NCBI GenBank assembly: GCA_905221605.1
Contig: CAJNDS010002624.1
Location: forward strand, 275,178-339,177
Direction: 5' to 3'
Source: Symbiodinium natans
Lineage: Eukaryota > Sar > Dinophyceae > Suessiales > Symbiodiniaceae
Length of the DNA stretch: 64,000 nucleotides
Shown here: one piece after another, positions 61,868 through 64,000 of the stretch
Position numbering within the stretch: the first letter of the stretch is position 1
How the letters are laid out: every line of letters begins with the position of its first letter
Position numbers and translations under genes: made by a program
Notes under the pieces: model-generated
Told to the model about the DNA's origin: nothing
The model's input: only the letters and a program-made list of their open reading frames with translations
The model's database searches: none

Positions 61868-61954
61868 TTGTGATGTCCCCCCCCCTTATAATAACAGTCC
61901 TTGATAGGGATTATGATTCGGGGGGGACTGTTAGTATAGAGGGAAACATCCCAA
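61868..61954. mobile_element. Inverted-repeat element (MITE-like), copy 4
   Basis: 87-bp foldback from TTGTGATGTCCCCC through CTTATAATAACAGTCCTTGA to GGGAAACATCCCAA. Flanks TCTATGCC and TCTATGTC match in 7 of 8 bases. Confidence 0.8.
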
Positions 61955-62255
61955 TCTATGTCTATGCTACACTCACGCGCGCACCACACGAGCACCCCGC
62001 ACCGCCAGGGCTCAAGCCACGGAGAAACTCCCGAGAAAACCCGCAAACCAACCCACGACAGAGGCCTCTGGATCCCGGGCCAGAACCTACACAACCTGGA
62101 GAAAACCCTAAAGAACCCTAAAGAGCCCCCAAGAGCCCTAAAGAGCCCTAAAGAGCCCTAAAGAGCCCTAAACCCTAAACCCTAGACCCTAAACCCTAAA
62201 TCCTAACCCTAAACCCTAACCCAAACCCCTAAACCCTAAACACTAAACCCTACAC

Positions 62256-62362
62256 GATCGGATGGAGCGAGGGGCATGCTGCTGTTGCTGTCGCCCATGC
62301 CGATAGTGCCGTCGGGGGCACTGAGGGTGGTCTGCAGCTGCTGCGGGATCGTCCCCCTGTTC
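62256..62362 (-). CDS. Exon of unidentified gene
   Basis: GCGCAG acceptor; NRGTIPQQLQTTLSAPDGTI then GMGDSNSSMPLAPSD, and donor GATC|GTGTAGGG. A second frame is also open. Confidence 0.5.
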
Positions 62363-63797
62363 CTGCGCAAACGCGAAAAACAAAACCCTTGAACACCCCC
62401 AAAACCTCTAAAACCCCGAAGGCCCCTAAAACCCACAAAGCCCCTCAGAACCCCTAAAACCCCGAAAGCCCCGAAAGCCCCTAAAGCCTCCAGAGCCCCT
62501 AAAGGCCCTAAACCCTACCCCTAAGGATCCTGGGTTTTGGAATGTCTGCAGCAGTCGCTACAAAGCTTGCGGTTCGGTCAAACAGCAGTCTCCCGGTTTT
62601 AGGGTTTAGGGTTTAGGGTTTAGGGTTTAGGGTTTCGGGTTTAGGGTTTAGGGTTTAGGGTTTAGGGAACCGCAGGGCACCCCTTGGGCGAACTATGTAA
62701 TGATTGACCTACTATTTGCTGAAGAACCACCCCAAACAACAAAGCAAATCCTTCCATTGAAGGGCAACATAGGGATTGCTTTTGTTTTTTTGGGGGGAAG
62801 GGTTCTTAAGCAAATAATAGTGGCCTTTCGGATGATAACAGGGGCTACGCAGAAAAGTGCTTCGACGCCGCAACACTGCAAAACCTGCCCCAAAGCGCTC
62901 CCTGACACGAAGCAGTTTTAGGGTTCAGGGACCTGACCTGATCCACCCCCCAGAAGTTCGGCCCCGTTGTGATTGATTGAGAGTCTTCATGGGGGGGGGG
63001 GGGGGGGCCCGGGTTCCCGAACCCTTTTTACAAACCCTAAACCCCAAACCCTAAACCCTAAACCCTAAACGTCCCAGCTGCTGAATTTGCGAGCCACCAG
63101 TCTGGCAGCCCGCCCGCATGGTCGGGTAGCAGTAGAACCTAGGATACGGCGGAAGGGCGCATACCCTAAACCCTAAACCCTAAACCCGCAAAGGGCACAT
63201 CCCGAGGTTTCTGTTGGGCTCGTTGGGGTTTTGGGGTTTGGGGAGGGTTGGGGGCTTGGCCAACTTTCTTGTTCATGCCTGGCAGCTGAATGGGGTCAAG
63301 CTCACGTTCTGTCCAAAGCCCTCATGACCGGACAGCTGCACCAGGGCTGCCCTGCGTAAGGAGAAAGAAGCTCGAAAGCCTTACCCAAGCCACCCACAAC
63401 CCAAGAAAGACTCGAGGGTGAAGGCCTCGAGCAAGCCCAGGGCGTCTTAGGGATGCCTCGCGACATATCAAACCTTCCGAGTTGGAACTTGCAGGGCTAC
63501 CTGGCCAGCAAAAGCAAGCTTTCGGGGTTTGGGGGTTTTGGGGTTTGACTGGAGTTCAGAGTTGAGGCTTGAGGGCTCAGGGTTCTGAATTGAAGGGTTT
63601 AAGGTTTTTAGGGTTTAGGGGCTTAGGGGCTTAGGGGTTTAGGGGTTTAGGGTTTAGGGTTTAGGGTTTCGGGTTTGGGGTTGTCGAGGGTTAGGGTAAC
63701 AGAAACCAACCCCATTTCATCAAGCAGCTGGTTGGAGTCGATCGGGGAGCTCGCCCACCCCAGATGGTAGTCGTAGGTGCCTCCGGGTGGTACACAA
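62256..63797 (-). CDS. Unidentified multi-exon gene
   Basis: Four islands read as exons on the minus strand, from 63797 down to 62256. The first reads GTYDYHLGWASSPIDSNQLL, the second AALVQLSGHEGFGQN, the third FYCYPTMRAGCQTGGSQIQQ and the last TIPQQLQTTLSAPDGTIGMG. The introns are CCCTAAA/TTTAGGG repeat with ordinary GT donors in three cases, two of them merging straight into GTTTAGGG or GTGTAGGG. VPPGGTYDYHL in the first exon recalls cupredoxin-type segments, but that alone is not enough. The gene starts outside the window; its 3' end is not placed. The phase between the third and fourth exon is unsettled. Confidence 0.5.
63071..63138 (-). CDS. Exon of unidentified gene, Cys-containing
   Basis: CCTAG|G acceptor; FYCYPTMRAGCQTGGSQIQQ then LG plus one base. 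The donor is GTTTAGGG. Confidence 0.55.
63306..63351 (-). CDS. Exon of unidentified gene
   Basis: CGCAG|G acceptor; AALVQLSGHEGFGQN, then a canonical GTGAGC donor (or a GC donor nine codons later). Confidence 0.55.
63709..63797 (-). CDS. Exon of unidentified gene
   Basis: Reads VPPGGTYDYHLGWASSPIDS and then NQLLDEMG. A CGGAG|G acceptor inside (63780) is possible. Donor near GG|GTTGG. Confidence 0.5.
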
Positions 63798-63839
63798 TTT
63801 GGGGAAGGTTCCCAACTACGTCACTACGTCCTGCTTCGA

Positions 63840-63849
63840 GGGTTCTCTC

Positions 63850-63916
<67 letters not shown>
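63840..63916. repeat. TC dinucleotide microsatellite
   Basis: About 36 TC units with one CG interruption and a final TG. Confidence 0.98.
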
Positions 63917-63921
<5 letters not shown>

Positions 63922-64000
63922 TATAGAGTCGAACTCTTCGAGGGTTGAGAGTTGAGAGGCTACATCTAAGCTTTTGGGTGGACCCTTGCGGAACAATCCC

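Noticed and set aside
1-64000. tRNA, rRNA and snRNA genes
   Set aside because: I saw no cloverleaf, rRNA or snRNA consensus while reading, but I could not run a covariance search.

Overview
This window looks like nuclear DNA of a dinoflagellate or a close alveolate relative. I infer this from features seen together: TTTAGGG-type repeats throughout, genes cut into very short exons, inferred introns that mostly start with GC (some GT, a few GA) and end in AG followed by a G-starting exon, and every recognisable coding segment lying on the minus strand. There is no sign of bacterial operons, ribosome binding sites, rRNA or CRISPR. I did not run a search, so the taxon is an inference.

About half or more of the window is TTTAGGG/CCCTAAA and its one-base variants (TTCAGGG, TTGAGGG, TTTGGGG, TTTAGGC, TTTTTAGGG). 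It lies in blocks between short islands of complex sequence. Read on the minus strand, many islands are exons, and the repeat blocks between them are introns. In most cases an exon has CCCTAAA on its low-coordinate side and TTTAGGG on its high-coordinate side. In the sense of the gene the intron then opens with TTTAGGG and closes with CCCTAAA and could fold back on itself.

Layout, from high to low coordinates (the direction of transcription). (1) 62.2-63.8 kb: exons of an unidentified gene. (2) 51.0-60.7 kb: a TMEM43-like (DUF1625) membrane protein gene, with most of its C-terminal half assembled exon by exon and a VPPGV-type tail. (3) 43-50 kb: exons of an unresolved N-terminal part or separate gene, including one hydrophobic segment. 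(4) 30.5-44.5 kb: a P-class pentatricopeptide repeat (PPR) gene whose exons tile into about ten 35-residue repeats in one open frame, ending in a TGA stop at 30549. (5) 8.1-28 kb: exons of one or more genes, including a WW-type segment and a CxxC...CxxC segment near 25-27.6 kb, several charged or coiled-coil exons, and a CCCH zinc finger at the 3' end with a stop at 8122. (6) 3.1-6.9 kb: a poorly resolved gene with a possible stop at 3076. (7) below 3 kb: possible exons of a gene running off the left edge.

Other contents: four copies of a short inverted-repeat element flanked by 8-bp target duplications, three dispersed non-autonomous repeat families, two minisatellites (3.8-4.6 kb and 5.1-5.4 kb), a nearly pure G tract, and long CT, CTTT and TATTC microsatellites. 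Exon ends given below were chosen by hand so that the frame stays open and known family motifs join. They are predictions, not transcript data.
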